A stretch of DNA of 56,507 bases from an uncultured Eubacteriales bacterium (GCA_902768795.1 CACXMS010000008.1:1-56507); one strand, 5' to 3'; shown: positions 31,460-41,788, numbered from the stretch's first letter. Made by a program: numbers and translations. The notes: a model not told the origin generated them from the sequence alone.

Positions 31460-32458
31460 TTACTGCATCTGCGCCTGGACCGCGGTGATCGCAACGACGG
31501 AAACGATGTCGTCGACGCTGCATCCGCGCGAGAGATCGTTGATCGGGGCGGCAAAGCCCTGGCAGATCGGGCCGTACGCCTCTGCGCCGCCGAGCCGCTG
31601 GACGAGCTTATAGCCGATGTTGCCCGCCTGCAGATCCGGGAAGACGAGCACGTTCGCCTTGCCGGCGACCGGGGAACCGGGGCTCTTGAGCTGGCCGACG
31701 GCCTCGACGAGCGCGGCGTCCGCCTGCAGTTCGCCGTCCACGTTCAGATCGGGCGCAAGCTCGTGGACGAGGCGCGTCGCTTCGACGACCTTATCGACGT
31801 TCTCATGCTTTGCGCTGCCCTTGGTTGAGAACGAAAGCATCGCAACGCGCGGTTCCATGCCGCAGAGCGCCTTTGCGCTTTCCGCGGAGGAGATCGCGAT
31901 CGCGGCGAGCTGCTCGGCGGTCGGGTCGATGTTCACGGCGCAGTCGGCAAAGACGAGCAGACCGTTGTCGCCGTACTTCTTGTTCGGAACCTCCATCAAA
32001 AAGCAGCTCGAGACCGTGCTGACGCCGGGCTTGGTCTTGATGATCTGCAGACCCGGGCGCAGCGTATTGCCGGTCGAATTGATCGCGCCGGAAACGAACC
32101 CGTCCGCTTTCTTGTCCTTGATCATCATCGCCGCGTAGAACAGCGGGTTTGCGATCATATCGCGCGCTTTTTCGGGCGTGACGCCTTTTGCCTTGCGGAG
32201 CTCATAGAACCATTCGCAGTAGCGCTCGTAATCGGGATCGGCAACGGGGTCGACCGTTTCGATTCCTTCAAGACTGACGCCGAATTTTTCCGCAACCGCC
32301 TCAATCTCCCCGCGCTTGCCGAACAGCGTGACCTTTGCGATCCCCTCCGCCGTGATGCGGGCCGCCGCCTGCACGGTGCGCTCCTCAGCGCCTTCGGGCA
32401 GGAGAATGTGTTTCTGATCCGACTTGGCTTTTGCCTTGATCGTATCCATCAATGACAT
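31460..32458 (-). CDS. pta: Phosphate acetyltransferase
   Basis: 332 residues, the short single-domain form. It converts acetyl-CoA and phosphate to acetyl phosphate for AckA. Motifs: [17 protein letters not shown] at the N-terminus, [23 protein letters not shown] in the middle and [20 protein letters not shown] near the C-terminus. Start is ATG 32458 with GGAGG 9-13 nt upstream. Longer in-frame extensions overlap the divergent promoter region. It is transcribed away from tmcAL. Confidence 0.96.
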   Translation of the reverse strand: MSLMDTIKAKAKSDQKHILLPEGAEERTVQAAARITAEGIAKVTLFGKRGEIEAVAEKFGVSLEGIETVDPVADPDYERYCEWFYELRKAKGVTPEKARDMIANPLFYAAMMIKDKKADGFVSGAINSTGNTLRPGLQIIKTKPGVSTVSSCFLMEVPNKKYGDNGLLVFADCAVNIDPTAEQLAAIAISSAESAKALCGMEPRVAMLSFSTKGSAKHENVDKVVEATRLVHELAPDLNVDGELQADAALVEAVGQLKSPGSPVAGKANVLVFPDLQAGNIGYKLVQRLGGAEAYGPICQGFAAPINDLSRGCSVDDIVSVVAITAVQAQMQ

Positions 32459-32492
32459 GATCCGTAAACCTCCATAATAAAGTTTATAAATT

Positions 32493-32525
32493 ATTCTACC
32501 ATAGTTCACGGAAAAATGGTATAAT
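32493..32525. promoter_or_regulatory. Overlapping divergent promoters for pta and tmcAL
   Basis: Plus strand: a perfect -10 TATAAT (32520-32525) for tmcAL, with a poor -35. Minus strand: -10-like TAGAAT (32498-32493) for pta, 35 nt before its start. The two RNA polymerases would occupy overlapping DNA, so the genes may compete for expression. Confidence 0.5.
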
Positions 32526-32558
32526 GATTTCAGAAATTTTTTCAAAAGAGGTGCAGCA

Positions 32559-33761
32559 ATGGGAGCAGTCGGCATCGTGGCGGAATACAATCCGCTGCAC
32601 AACGGTCACATCTACCACCTGGAGCAGGCAAAGAAGGAGACGGGCGCGGATTTTTGCGTGATCGCAATGTCCGGAAACTTCGTTCAGCGCGGCGAACCGG
32701 CCTGCGCCGATAAGTTCACGCGCGCCGAATGGGCGCTGCGCGCCGGCGCGGATCTGATCGTGGAGATCCCGCAGTGCCTTGCCGTCGCGTCGGCCGAGCG
32801 GTTCGCCGAAGGCGCGGTCAAGCTGCTCGCCGAAACCGGCGTCGTCACCGATATCGCGTTCGGCGTGGAAACGGACAACCTCGACGGGCTGTACCGCATC
32901 GCGGACATTCTCGACCGCGAGCCGCCCGCGTTTCGCACGAACCTTGCCTACCATCTCAAGCAGGGCAAATCGTATCCGCGCGCGCAGTTCGACGCGCTTT
33001 CCGATCTGAACATTCCGCGCGGGGACGTCGCGCTGCTGACGCAGCCGAACAACATCCTTGCCGTCGAGTACATCAAAGCGATCCGCCGCTTTGCGCCGCA
33101 CATCCGCGCGGTCCCGATCCTGCGGCAGGGAAACGGCTACAACGACGCCGAGCTGACCGGCCCGCTTTCGAGCGCAACCGCGATCCGGCAGGCGCTGCGC
33201 GAAGGGAACGAAGCGGTGCTCGACACGATGCCGCTGTTCGTATCGGGCGCGATGCGGTTTGACGAGCAGTTTCCGATCACGCTCGGGAATTTCGGACCGA
33301 TGATTCTGTACCGGCTGCGCTCGATGTCGCTGGAGGAGATCGCGCAGCTTCCGGACGTTGCGGAGGGATTCGAGCAGACGATTGCCCGCGCTGTGCGCGA
33401 AACGTCCGACATTCAGACGTTTTTGGAACAGATCAAGTCGAAGCGCTACACGATGGCGCGCTGCAAGCGGATCGCTGTGTCCGCGCTGCTGCACATTCGG
33501 GCGGATCTTGCAGAGGAGCTCCTCGGGCACCGCGAGAATCTGTATCTGAGGGTGCTCGGCTTTCTGACGGGTTCGCGCGGATTGCTTGCCGCGATGGCGA
33601 GCGCGGGAAGCGCGCCGGTCATTCTTCGCAACGCCGACATCATGGACTGCACGGAGATCGCGCGCGATTCGATGGCGATCGACGCGTTTGCGACCGACCT
33701 GATGGGGTATGTGCTCGGACGCGAGCCGCACCGCGATCAGCAGAGCGCGATCCGGCTGTAA
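32559..33761 (+). CDS. tmcAL: tRNA(Met) cytidine acetate ligase
   Basis: 400 residues. It activates acetate with ATP and acetylates the wobble cytidine 34 of elongator tRNA-Met. Nucleotidyltransferase motif [18 protein letters not shown], then [19 protein letters not shown], both hallmark blocks of TmcAL (YlbM). The C-terminal part includes [12 protein letters not shown] and YLRVLGF. RBS GAGGTG precedes ATG 32559. It is divergent from pta, notable because TmcAL consumes acetate. Confidence 0.95.
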   Translation: MGAVGIVAEYNPLHNGHIYHLEQAKKETGADFCVIAMSGNFVQRGEPACADKFTRAEWALRAGADLIVEIPQCLAVASAERFAEGAVKLLAETGVVTDIAFGVETDNLDGLYRIADILDREPPAFRTNLAYHLKQGKSYPRAQFDALSDLNIPRGDVALLTQPNNILAVEYIKAIRRFAPHIRAVPILRQGNGYNDAELTGPLSSATAIRQALREGNEAVLDTMPLFVSGAMRFDEQFPITLGNFGPMILYRLRSMSLEEIAQLPDVAEGFEQTIARAVRETSDIQTFLEQIKSKRYTMARCKRIAVSALLHIRADLAEELLGHRENLYLRVLGFLTGSRGLLAAMASAGSAPVILRNADIMDCTEIARDSMAIDAFATDLMGYVLGREPHRDQQSAIRL

Positions 33762-33784
33762 GAACAAAAAACGGAGGTTTGGAC

Positions 33785-35758
33785 ATGGAATGGACGATGC
33801 GCGACGCAAATCCGGTCGACGCGTCCGCGGCGGCTGCGCTGCGGACAGCGTTGGATTGCACCGAACCGTTTGCGGCGCTGCTCGTGCGGCGCGGCATTCG
33901 GACGGCCGCACAGGCCGAGGCGTTTTTGAATCCGGCCGCGCAGCCGCTGCCGTCGCCGTCCATGCTGTTTGAAACGGAACGTGCCGCGCGCCGCATCCGA
34001 AAAGCGATCGCGGAACGAAAGCGCATCTGTATCTACGGCGATTATGACGTGGACGGCGTCTGCGCGACGACAATTATGTACCGCACGCTGGCAACGCTCG
34101 GCGCGGACGTTTCCTATTATATTCCGCTACGCGCCGGCGAGGGCTACGGTCTGCATAAGAACAGCGTCCGCGAGCTTGCCGAAAGCGGCGTGCAGATGCT
34201 GATCACCGTCGACAACGGCATTTCCGCGCACGCGGAGATCGAGCTCGGGAAACAGCTCGGAATGGAGATCATCGTGACCGATCACCACCGCTGCCATGAA
34301 ACGCTGCCCGGCGCCGCGGCGGTCGTCTGCGCGTCCCGTCCCGGTCAGCCGGAAGGGATCGCGTCGCTGTGCGGCGGGAGCGTGGCCATGCTGCTGGCGA
34401 TGCAGCTCGGCCGCCCTGCGGAGGAGTTTCTGGCGATCGCGGCGCTGGCGACGGTTGCCGACGTCATGCCGCTGACGGGATTCAATCGCACGATCGTGGC
34501 GCGCGGCATACAGCTTGTCGCAAAGGAACCGGGGCTGATGGCGCTGCTGGAAGCCGCTGGTGCGGCGGACCGCCCGATCGACGAAGTGACGCTCGGCTTT
34601 TTGCTGGCGCCGCGCCTCAATGCGGCGGGGCGTATGGGCGATGCGCGCCGCGCGGTGGAGCTTTTGATTGCGGGCGACGATGCGGCGCGCCGACACTTTG
34701 CCGCCGAGCTTGAGGCGGCGAACGCTGCCCGCAAGGCGGAGGAGCAGCGCATTTTTACGGACGCCGAGCGGCAGGTCGATCCGACGGCGCAGCACCGGAT
34801 GCTGGTGCTGTGCGGGGAGGACTGGAATCCGGGCGTGATCGGGATCGTCGCTTCGCGCATCGTGGAACGGTACGGCTGTCCGGCGATGCTGTTCACGCGG
34901 CTCGGCGGGGAGCTGGTCGGCTCGGGGCGCAGCGTTCCGAAGGTCGACCTGTTCGGTTTGCTGTCCAATCACGCGTCGTTTTTCACGCGGTTCGGCGGGC
35001 ACGCGGGCGCGGCGGGCGCGGCCATGCAGCCGGATCGGTTCGAAGCGTGCCGGAAAGCGCTTCTCGGGGAATTGGCCGAACGGTTTCCGCGGGGGCTTGT
35101 GCGCCCCCCGATCGAATATGAGGATACGCTTGCGCTGTCCGACTGCACGGCAAAGCTCTGCACAGAGCTCGAACGGCTGGCGCCGTTCGGGGAGGGCAAC
35201 CGCGAGCCGCTGTTCCGGCTGATCGGAACGATGAGCAATCTGACGGCGATGGGCCGGGACGGGGCGCATCTGTCGGCGCTGCTCGAGATGCCGCACGAAA
35301 AGGTGCGTCTGGTCGGATTCCGGTTCGGTCCGCGCGCGGCGGAATGGAGCGCGCTCAAAAAGGTCGAAACGCTGTGCAATCTGCGGAAAAACGTGTTCCG
35401 CGGATCGGTTTCGGTCAATGCGTATCTCTTTGCGCTGCGGACGGCGTGTCCCGAAACGGTGCGGACCGTGGCGCGGGCGCTGCTGCGCGGCGGCGAGGAC
35501 GGGACGGAGCTTCGGATGCGGATCGCTTCGACCGCGCGGCCGAGAGAGGAGGAAATGCGGCGCATCTTTTTGCGCCTGCGCGGACGGCTGCAAAACGGCG
35601 CGCGGCTCGACGAGCTGTACGAGGAAGAGCTGATCACGCTGCTGATCCTGCGGGAGGCGGGAATTGTGGACGATGCGGACGAAACGTTTTATGAACGGAC
35701 GGTCTGCGGAAAGAAAGATATTACAAACGGACGCTTGTATTCTATGCTCTATCGGTAG
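33785..35758 (+). CDS. recJ: Single-stranded-DNA-specific 5'-3' exonuclease
   Basis: 657 residues. It degrades single-stranded DNA 5' to 3' in recombination and repair. DHH-family motifs: ICIYGDYDVDGVCATTIMY, ITVDNGISAHAEI, IVTDHHRC (DHH), LAPRLNAAGRMGDARRAVEL (DHHA1 region), then VLCGEDWNPGVIGIVASRI and GSGRSVPKVDL and FGGHAGAAGAAM. An OB-like domain and a helical tail follow. Start is ATG 33785, 7 nt after GGAGG; an in-frame TTG at 33779 is too close to that site. It ends 15 nt before relA. Confidence 0.94.
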   Translation: MEWTMRDANPVDASAAAALRTALDCTEPFAALLVRRGIRTAAQAEAFLNPAAQPLPSPSMLFETERAARRIRKAIAERKRICIYGDYDVDGVCATTIMYRTLATLGADVSYYIPLRAGEGYGLHKNSVRELAESGVQMLITVDNGISAHAEIELGKQLGMEIIVTDHHRCHETLPGAAAVVCASRPGQPEGIASLCGGSVAMLLAMQLGRPAEEFLAIAALATVADVMPLTGFNRTIVARGIQLVAKEPGLMALLEAAGAADRPIDEVTLGFLLAPRLNAAGRMGDARRAVELLIAGDDAARRHFAAELEAANAARKAEEQRIFTDAERQVDPTAQHRMLVLCGEDWNPGVIGIVASRIVERYGCPAMLFTRLGGELVGSGRSVPKVDLFGLLSNHASFFTRFGGHAGAAGAAMQPDRFEACRKALLGELAERFPRGLVRPPIEYEDTLALSDCTAKLCTELERLAPFGEGNREPLFRLIGTMSNLTAMGRDGAHLSALLEMPHEKVRLVGFRFGPRAAEWSALKKVETLCNLRKNVFRGSVSVNAYLFALRTACPETVRTVARALLRGGEDGTELRMRIASTARPREEEMRRIFLRLRGRLQNGARLDELYEEELITLLILREAGIVDDADETFYERTVCGKKDITNGRLYSMLYR

Positions 35759-35764
35759 TATAAT
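35735..35764 (+). promoter_or_regulatory. Promoter inside the recJ 3' end giving a leaderless relA mRNA
   Basis: TTGTAT (35735-35740), 18-nt spacer, perfect TATAAT (35759-35764). Only 9 nt separate the -10 box from the relA ATG at 35774, so transcription would start at or within about 3 nt of the start codon. Confidence 0.6.
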
Positions 35765-35773
35765 AAAAAAGCT

Positions 35774-37969
35774 ATGGAAGAACTCGGAGAATTGGAACTG
35801 AAAGAGCGGCTGCTCTCGGACTTCCGAAAGAAGTTCGGCATCGAGCAGGGCGAAAAGCTGCGAACGGCGATCGAATTTGCCGGGCGCGTGCATTGCAATC
35901 AGCGGCGCGACGCCGGTGATCCGTTCGTCACGCATCCGCTCACGGTCGCTTCCTATCTTCTGAAAATGGGCATGGACGCGCCGACGGTCATTGCCGGCGT
36001 TCTGCACGACACCGTGGAGGACGGCGACGGCGTTACGACCGAAGACATCGAACAGCGGTTCGGCAAAGAAGTCGCGCGGCTGGTGGACGGCGTTACGAAG
36101 CTGACCAAGTCCGGGAATCAGACCTATATCACCAAAAAACAGGAGCAGACGGAAAACCTTCGGAAGCTGTTCCTTTCAATGGCGTCGGACGTGCGCGTCG
36201 TGATCATCAAGCTTGCGGACCGCCTGCACAACATGCGGACGCTCGCCTACTGTTCGCCCGAAAAGCAGGCGCGAAAAGCCAAGGAAACGCTGGAGGTTTA
36301 CGCGCCGCTTGCCGACCGGTTCGGCATGGGCGTGATCCGTTCGGAGCTTGAGGACCTTTCGTTCCGGTATCTGATGCCGGAGGAATTCGAAAAACTGCAT
36401 GCAGAGGTGGCCGAGCAGCAGCAGGAGCGCATGGATCTGCTGAAAAGCGCGATGGAGCTGATGAAAAAGCTCCTGGAGGAGGCGCATATCAAGGGCGAAA
36501 TCTCGGGCCGTCCGAAGCATCTGTATTCAACCTACCGCAAGATGCAGCGCAACAACTATAAGCTCAACGAGCTGTATGATCTGATTGCGATCCGCATCAT
36601 TGTCGATTCCGTCAACGACTGCTACGCGGCGCTCGGCGTCGTCCACGCGACGTGGAAGCCGCTGCCGGGCCGGTTCAAGGATTATATCGCAATGCCGAAG
36701 CCGAACATGTACCGTTCGCTGCATACGACGGTCATGAACGAAAACGGCATCCCGTTTGAGATCCAGATCCGTACGCACGAAATGCACGAGACCGCCGAGT
36801 ACGGCATCGCGGCGCACTGGATGTATAAGGACGACAAGAAGGTCATGACCGAGCTCGATAAAAAGACCTCCCTGATCAAGCAGATCATCGAGACCGAGGA
36901 AACGAGCGAGGACAGCCGCGAATTTGTCGAGAACGTGCTCAAGGACTTCCTCGGCGAGTACATCTTCGTGCTGACGCCGCGCGGCGAGATCATCGACCTG
37001 CCCGTCGGATCGACGCCGCTTGACTTTGCCTATCGCATCCATACGAACGTCGGTCACCATTGCCAGGGCGCGCGCGTCAACGGCAACATGGTGCGGCTCG
37101 ATTACAAACTGAAAACGAACGACGTCGTGGAGATTCTGACGTCGAATTCCCAGATCGGGCCGAGCCGCGACTGGCTATCGATCGTCAAGACGCAGTCGGC
37201 AAAGAACAAGATCCGGCAGTGGTTCAAGCGGGAAAACCGCGACGAGAACATTGCCCGCGGCCGGGAGATGCTCGAGGTGGCCGCCAAGCGGCACGGGCAG
37301 AACCTGCAGACGCTTCTGAAGCCCGAGTATTACAACAGCGTCATGCAGCGCATGACGATCAATACGCTCGAGGACCTGTACGCAACGATCGGCTTCGGCG
37401 GAATCTCGGCGGGACAGGTGCTGCATAAGCTGATGGACCTGCGCCGCAAGGAAGAGCGGCTGGAGGAGATCAACCGAAAGCTCGAGGAAGCGGGGAAGGA
37501 ACCGGCCAAGCCGGTTCGCCGGACGAGCACGAACGGCGTCTACGTATACGGCGATCCCGGAATGGCGGTGTTCTTCGCCAACTGCTGCAATCCGCTGCCG
37601 GGCGACGCGATCATCGGATACATTACGCGCGGCAGAGGCGTTTCGATCCACCGCGCCGACTGCAAGAACGCGATTCAGCTGCAAAACGAGCCGGACCGCA
37701 TCATTGAAGTCGAGTGGGCGGCGGAGGAGAAGTCCTCGTTCTCGGCAACGATTCGCCTGCGCGTGGTGGACAAAGCCGGCACGCTGATGGAGATCAGCAA
37801 GGTGCTGATGAGCCTGAACGTCAACATGACGTCGCTGCAGTCGCGTTCGACCGACGAGGGCGACGCGATCATGGACATGACGTTTACGGTCACAGGCACG
37901 GAGCAGCTCAAGGTGATCCTGACGAATCTTCGCAAGCTGCCCGAGGTGATCGAAGTTTACCGCGTCTGA
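35774..37969 (+). CDS. relA: Bifunctional (p)ppGpp synthetase/hydrolase, RSH family
   Basis: 731 residues. It makes and degrades the stringent-response alarmone. The hydrolase HD domain is intact (His54, [10 protein letters not shown] with His78-Asp79, [12 protein letters not shown]). The synthetase domain has [21 protein letters not shown] and [12 protein letters not shown] ([24 protein letters not shown]), the zinc-finger/CC domain ([20 protein letters not shown]) and a C-terminal ACT domain follow. No Shine-Dalgarno site is visible before ATG 35774 (AAAAAAGCT), in contrast to nearly every other gene here; a consensus -10 box 9 nt upstream suggests a leaderless transcript. Confidence 0.95.
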   Translation: MEELGELELKERLLSDFRKKFGIEQGEKLRTAIEFAGRVHCNQRRDAGDPFVTHPLTVASYLLKMGMDAPTVIAGVLHDTVEDGDGVTTEDIEQRFGKEVARLVDGVTKLTKSGNQTYITKKQEQTENLRKLFLSMASDVRVVIIKLADRLHNMRTLAYCSPEKQARKAKETLEVYAPLADRFGMGVIRSELEDLSFRYLMPEEFEKLHAEVAEQQQERMDLLKSAMELMKKLLEEAHIKGEISGRPKHLYSTYRKMQRNNYKLNELYDLIAIRIIVDSVNDCYAALGVVHATWKPLPGRFKDYIAMPKPNMYRSLHTTVMNENGIPFEIQIRTHEMHETAEYGIAAHWMYKDDKKVMTELDKKTSLIKQIIETEETSEDSREFVENVLKDFLGEYIFVLTPRGEIIDLPVGSTPLDFAYRIHTNVGHHCQGARVNGNMVRLDYKLKTNDVVEILTSNSQIGPSRDWLSIVKTQSAKNKIRQWFKRENRDENIARGREMLEVAAKRHGQNLQTLLKPEYYNSVMQRMTINTLEDLYATIGFGGISAGQVLHKLMDLRRKEERLEEINRKLEEAGKEPAKPVRRTSTNGVYVYGDPGMAVFFANCCNPLPGDAIIGYITRGRGVSIHRADCKNAIQLQNEPDRIIEVEWAAEEKSSFSATIRLRVVDKAGTLMEISKVLMSLNVNMTSLQSRSTDEGDAIMDMTFTVTGTEQLKVILTNLRKLPEVIEVYRV

Positions 37970-37979
37970 ACGTGTTTTT

Positions 37980-38015
37980 GCCATCCCTGCCGCATGCGGG
38001 ATGGCATGCCTTTTT
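37980..38015 (+). terminator. Terminator after relA
   Basis: GCCATCCC (37980-37987) / GGGATGGC (37998-38005), with further pairing possible inside the loop, then CATGCCTTTTTC. The T-run is slightly displaced, so strength is uncertain. Confidence 0.65.
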
Positions 38016-38039
38016 CATTTTCTTGTTTCGGAGGAACCC

Positions 38040-38486
38040 ATGCGCGCAGTGGTGCAGCGGTGCAAAGCCGCAAAAGTCGAGGTGGACGGCAGAACCGTCG
38101 GAGAGATCGGGCAGGGGCTGTGCGTTCTGCTCGGCGTTGAAGTGAGCGATACGGAAGCGGACGCGGACTATCTTTCCGACAAGCTGACCGGGCTCAGAAT
38201 CTTTGACGACGAAAACGGCGTGCCGAACCGCTCCGTTTCGGATGTCGGCGGAGAGATTCTTTTGATTTCGCAGTTCACCCTGCTCGGCGACGCGCGAAAA
38301 GGCCGCCGTCCGAGCTACATAGCCGCGGCGCGGCCCGAAACGGCGGTTCCGCTGTACGAGCGGTGTGCCGCGTCGCTTCGCGCGTCCGTGCCCGTCGAAA
38401 CCGGCGTGTTCGGTGCGGACATGCAGGTTACGCTGACAAACGACGGCCCGTTTACGATTTTGCTGGATTCGCGGAGGACGTTCTGA
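38040..38486 (+). CDS. dtd: D-aminoacyl-tRNA deacylase
   Basis: 148 residues, normal length. It removes D-amino acids (and glycine from tRNA-Ala) mischarged on tRNA. Hallmarks: [18 protein letters not shown] at the N-terminus, [19 protein letters not shown] (the SQFTL motif with catalytic Thr) and the C-terminal [11 protein letters not shown] (GP motif, NxGPvT form). RBS GGAGG precedes ATG 38040. Its stop overlaps the next start (TGATG). Confidence 0.96.
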   Translation: MRAVVQRCKAAKVEVDGRTVGEIGQGLCVLLGVEVSDTEADADYLSDKLTGLRIFDDENGVPNRSVSDVGGEILLISQFTLLGDARKGRRPSYIAAARPETAVPLYERCAASLRASVPVETGVFGADMQVTLTNDGPFTILLDSRRTF

Positions 38487-39121
38487 TGCTTCTGACGCTG
38501 CCGATGGGCCCGCTCGGGGCCAACTGTTATCTTTGGGAAAACGGGACGGACGCCGCTGCGGTCGATCCGTCCGACGCCGAAGCCGTACAAAGCGTTCTGA
38601 AGGAAAAGAATCTGCGGCTGACGGACGTTTTTCTCACGCACCGCCATTTCGACCATCTTGCCGGCGCCGCGAAACTGCGGCAGGAAACCGGCTGCGCCGT
38701 CTGGATCCATCCGCTCGACGCGGACGGGCTGAAAAGCGCCCGCGCCTCGCATGCCGACAGGATGCCCGGCACGTTTGTCCCGTGCGAGCCGACCGCGCTG
38801 TATGAGGACGGCGACACCGTGGAGGCGGCGGGGCTTCGGCTTTCCGTGCTGCATACGCCGGGGCACACGGCGGGCGGCGTCACGCTCGTTTCGGACGCGG
38901 AGGGACTTGCGTTTACCGGCGATACCGTGTTCTTCGAGGGCGTCGGCAGGACCGACCTCGCAACCGGAAACATGCGCGCGCTGATGGAGTCCCTTTCCCG
39001 CATTCTGAAGCTGCCGGAGGATACCGTTCTGTATCCGGGACACGGCGAGCCGACGACCGTTGCGCATGAATCGGCGTTCAATCCCATGCTGCATTACCGG
39101 GGTCATTCATGGTTCAACTGA
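38486..39121 (+). CDS. Metallo-beta-lactamase-fold hydrolase (glyoxalase II-like)
   Basis: 211 residues. Metal-binding motif THRHFDHLAGA (HxHxDH), then LHTPGHTAGG, FTGDTVFFEGVGRTDL and the late LYPGHGEPTTV, the set of ligands seen in glyoxalase II-like hydrolases. Substrate unknown; the family includes S-lactoylglutathione and persulfide hydrolases. ATG 38486 overlaps the dtd stop, with GGAGG inside dtd. Its 3' end overlaps hemZ by 13 nt. Confidence 0.93.
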   Translation: MLLTLPMGPLGANCYLWENGTDAAAVDPSDAEAVQSVLKEKNLRLTDVFLTHRHFDHLAGAAKLRQETGCAVWIHPLDADGLKSARASHADRMPGTFVPCEPTALYEDGDTVEAAGLRLSVLHTPGHTAGGVTLVSDAEGLAFTGDTVFFEGVGRTDLATGNMRALMESLSRILKLPEDTVLYPGHGEPTTVAHESAFNPMLHYRGHSWFN

Positions 39122-40542
39122 TTACCAACGTACCGCAATACGAAAACGACATCGCCGAAGAGATCCGGCTTTTTTGGGGCGCGGTCGAGATCCGGGCCGA
39201 GGCCGAACAGCCGGAGGCCGTCATGACGGTCACGCTCGACGAAAGACAGGGCGTTGCGTCCGGCACGCTCGGAAGCGCCGCGGCCTGTTTTGATGTTCTG
39301 CCGGACGGCGGCGATCCGCTGGAGCGCAAGCGGCAGCAGAAGCGCGCGGTCAAGCGCGTCGCGTACGCGCTGCTGCAGCAGGCGTGTCCTTCCGACATGC
39401 CGTGGGGCAGTCTGACGGGAATCCGTCCGACCAAGCTGCTGCGCGATCTTGCCGGGCGGTACGGCGACGCCGAAGCCGTGCGCCAGTTCACGGAAGTGTT
39501 CTCGGTCAGCCCGGAAAAACTGCGGCTCGCGGCGACGATCAACGCTGTGCAGAGACCGATCCTCGAATCGGCCGGGCCGCGCGATCTTGACGTGTATGTC
39601 GGGATCCCGTATTGCCGCACGCGCTGCCTGTACTGCTCGTTCGGCGCCGAGATCGCAAAGGGCGCGTCGGTCGAAGCGTATCTGATCCCGCTGTTTGACG
39701 ATATTTCGCGCGGCGGGCGGATCGTGCGGGAGGGCGGTTGGCGCCATCGCGCCACGTATCTCGGCGGCGGAACGCCGACGGTGCTGAGCGCGGATCAGCT
39801 TGATCGGCTGCTGTCGCATCTGGAAACCGTTTACGGCGGATTCGGCGCGGAATGCACGGTGGAAGCGGGGCGGCCCGACACGATTACGGAGGAGAAGCTC
39901 ACGGTGCTGAAGGCGCACGGCGTCGGACGCATCTCGATCAATCCGCAGACGATGAACGATGAAACGCTGCGGCGGATCGGCCGCGCGCATACGGCAAGGG
40001 AGATCGTCGAAACCTTTGCGCTTGCGCGAAAGATCGGGTTCCGTTCGATCAATATGGATCTGATTGCGGGACTTCCGGGGGAGGATGAGGACGATTTCGC
40101 CCGGACGCTTTCGGCGATCGAAGCGCTTCGGCCGGACAATCTCACCGTGCATACGCTGGCGATCAAGCGCTCGAGCCGGCTGAAGGAGCAGATCGACCGC
40201 TATCCGCTGCCGAGCCGGGAGAGCGTGACGCGCATGATTGACATGGGGTTCGACTGCGCCCGGCGCATCGGGCTGTGGCCGTACTATATGTACCGCCAGA
40301 AATACCAGAACGGCAATCTCGAAAACGTCGGATACGCGGGACGCGATACGATCTGCATGTACAACATCGACATGATGGAGGAAACGACCTCGATCCTCGC
40401 GCACGGCGCGAACGCGATGACCAAGCGCATTTTCGACGCCGAACGGCGCGTCGAACGCATTGCCGCGCCGAAGGACGTTCCGACGTATGCCGCCAAGCTC
40501 GAGAAACTGGACGGGCAAAAACGCGGCCTGTTTCTCTTATAA
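39109..40542 (+). CDS. hemZ: HemZ-type radical SAM coproporphyrinogen dehydrogenase family protein
   Basis: 477 residues. HemZ/HemN-like enzymes use S-adenosylmethionine and a 4Fe-4S cluster; HemN oxidatively decarboxylates coproporphyrinogen III without oxygen. Specific to HemZ is the block WGSLTGIRPTKLLRDL. Cluster motif: VGIPYCRTRCLYCSF (CxxxCxxC). Further: TYLGGGTPTVLS, VEAGRPDTI, ISINPQTMND and NMDLIAGLPGE. HemZ function in vivo is less settled than HemN. The start overlaps the MBL gene end; ribosome site weak. Two tandem terminators follow. Confidence 0.93.
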   Translation: MVQLITNVPQYENDIAEEIRLFWGAVEIRAEAEQPEAVMTVTLDERQGVASGTLGSAAACFDVLPDGGDPLERKRQQKRAVKRVAYALLQQACPSDMPWGSLTGIRPTKLLRDLAGRYGDAEAVRQFTEVFSVSPEKLRLAATINAVQRPILESAGPRDLDVYVGIPYCRTRCLYCSFGAEIAKGASVEAYLIPLFDDISRGGRIVREGGWRHRATYLGGGTPTVLSADQLDRLLSHLETVYGGFGAECTVEAGRPDTITEEKLTVLKAHGVGRISINPQTMNDETLRRIGRAHTAREIVETFALARKIGFRSINMDLIAGLPGEDEDDFARTLSAIEALRPDNLTVHTLAIKRSSRLKEQIDRYPLPSRESVTRMIDMGFDCARRIGLWPYYMYRQKYQNGNLENVGYAGRDTICMYNIDMMEETTSILAHGANAMTKRIFDAERRVERIAAPKDVPTYAAKLEKLDGQKRGLFLL

Positions 40543-40576
40543 TCTCCAAAACGATAAGGTATATGGCCATGAATTG

Positions 40577-40620
40577 AGAGACTTCTGCGGCGGACGGCCG
40601 GGAAGTCTCTTCCGCTTTTT
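40577..40620 (+). terminator. First terminator after hemZ
   Basis: AGAGACTTC (40577-40585) / GAAGTCTCT (40602-40610), then TCCGCTTTTT. Confidence 0.85.
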
Positions 40621-40666
40621 CATCCTGAAAACACCGGAATTTGCCGAAAAGAAACCGAATTCAGGA

Positions 40667-40705
40667 CGCTCTGCATTGCGGAAAACCAATGCGGGGCGCT
40701 TTTTC
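40667..40705 (+). terminator. Second, tandem terminator after hemZ
   Basis: CGCTCTGCATTG (40667-40678) / CAATGCGGGGCG (40687-40698), 12 bp including two G-U pairs that form only in the plus-strand RNA, then CTTTTTC. It blocks read-through into the convergent lysR gene. Confidence 0.75.
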
Positions 40706-40717
40706 TGTTTTGTCCGG

Positions 40718-41614
40718 TCATTCGACAAGAAGCGACCTGCAGATTTTAAGAAAGCTGCCGATCAGCGGGTTGGCGTTCGCGCTGCTCCAGATGGCGGCGA
40801 CAGGCACAATCTCTTCAAGCCCGATGATGGGACGTATTTCGATCGGAACGCCGGCCGGAATGTTTTGCGTAAGGTACTCGGGCAGCAGGGAGAAGCCGAG
40901 CCCGGCGGCGATGGCGAGCAGGATCGTATCGTTGTCGTCCGATTGGAACGCGATATCGGACAGGATCCCCGCTTTCATATAAAACTGCTGGGAAACCGAT
41001 TCTTCGCCCGCGCCGTCATACAGACGCCGGATCGCAACGACGCGATGCCCCTTCAGATCCTCGATCGGAACGGCAGGCAGCGCGGCAAACGGATGCGCCT
41101 TCGGACAGGCGATCCGCAGCGGATATTTTTTCAGCAGAAACGAATCCAACCCCTCCCAACTGTCCCAGAACCGGTGCGCCAGAATCAGATCGAGATTGCC
41201 GAGCTGCAGCTCGCGGTGCAGCGTCGCACTCTGGCCGGTGGTCAGCGAAAGGGAAACGTTCGGATACTGCTCGTGAAACTGCCGGATCGCTTCGGAAACG
41301 CCGGCCTTCTCATATCCGCGCAGAATGCCGAGCTTCAGCGTTCCGAGCGCGTTGCCCGAAAGCAGACGAACGCGTTCTTCGGCATTCAGAAGCTGCTGCA
41401 GGATCATTTTCGCGTCCGCATAGAACAGCTGTCCGGCGGCGGTCACCGAAACGCGGCGCCGCGTGCGGTCGAACAGCGTCGTTTTCAGTTCGGTTTCCAG
41501 CGCCTTGATCTGCTGCGTGACCGCCGTTTGCGAAACGAAGTATTCCGCGGCGGTCCGTGTAAAGCTCAGCGTTTCACAGAGAGAGACAAAGTATTCGAGC
41601 TGACGAAGCTGCAT
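40718..41614 (-). CDS. LysR-family transcriptional regulator
   Basis: 298 residues, typical length. The N-terminal winged HTH is MQLRQLEYFVSLCETLSFTR TAAEYFVSQTAVTQQIKALE (shown as two joined parts), followed by LFDRTRRRVSVTAAGQLFY. Residues ~90-298 form the two-lobed effector domain. RBS GGAGG precedes ATG 41614. It is divergent from the GH3 gene with LysR-type dyads between them, so it most likely controls that glycosidase and itself in response to a sugar-derived signal, by inference. Confidence 0.95.
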   Translation of the reverse strand: MQLRQLEYFVSLCETLSFTRTAAEYFVSQTAVTQQIKALETELKTTLFDRTRRRVSVTAAGQLFYADAKMILQQLLNAEERVRLLSGNALGTLKLGILRGYEKAGVSEAIRQFHEQYPNVSLSLTTGQSATLHRELQLGNLDLILAHRFWDSWEGLDSFLLKKYPLRIACPKAHPFAALPAVPIEDLKGHRVVAIRRLYDGAGEESVSQQFYMKAGILSDIAFQSDDNDTILLAIAAGLGFSLLPEYLTQNIPAGVPIEIRPIIGLEEIVPVAAIWSSANANPLIGSFLKICRSLLVE

Positions 41615-41635
41615 AAGTTTTTTCCTCCGGAATTT

Positions 41636-41680
41636 ATAAGCACAGCTTATTATAACAGAGGAACTACTTATTTTACAAGT
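41636..41680. promoter_or_regulatory. Two LysR-type (T-N11-A) dyads in the lysR/GH3 intergenic region
   Basis: Site 1: ATAAGC-ACA-GCTTAT (41636-41650), a perfect 6-bp inverted repeat that fits T-N11-A. Site 2: ACTT-N7-AAGT (41666-41680), which overlaps the GH3 -35 box. A strong upstream recognition site plus a weaker site at the promoter is the classic LysR activation layout. Confidence 0.6.
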
Positions 41681-41700
41681 ATTTTTCAAAGCTGTATAAT
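41672..41700 (+). promoter_or_regulatory. Promoter of the GH3 gene
   Basis: TTTACA (41672-41677), 17-nt spacer, TATAAT (41695-41700). Confidence 0.85.
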
Positions 41701-41788
41701 AAAAATTGTAAAAAGAATGAAAAAAGAGGGGAACGCACGCCAATTCGGGCGGAAGGGAACACAAAAAACAGGAGGAGAGGACAATCAG

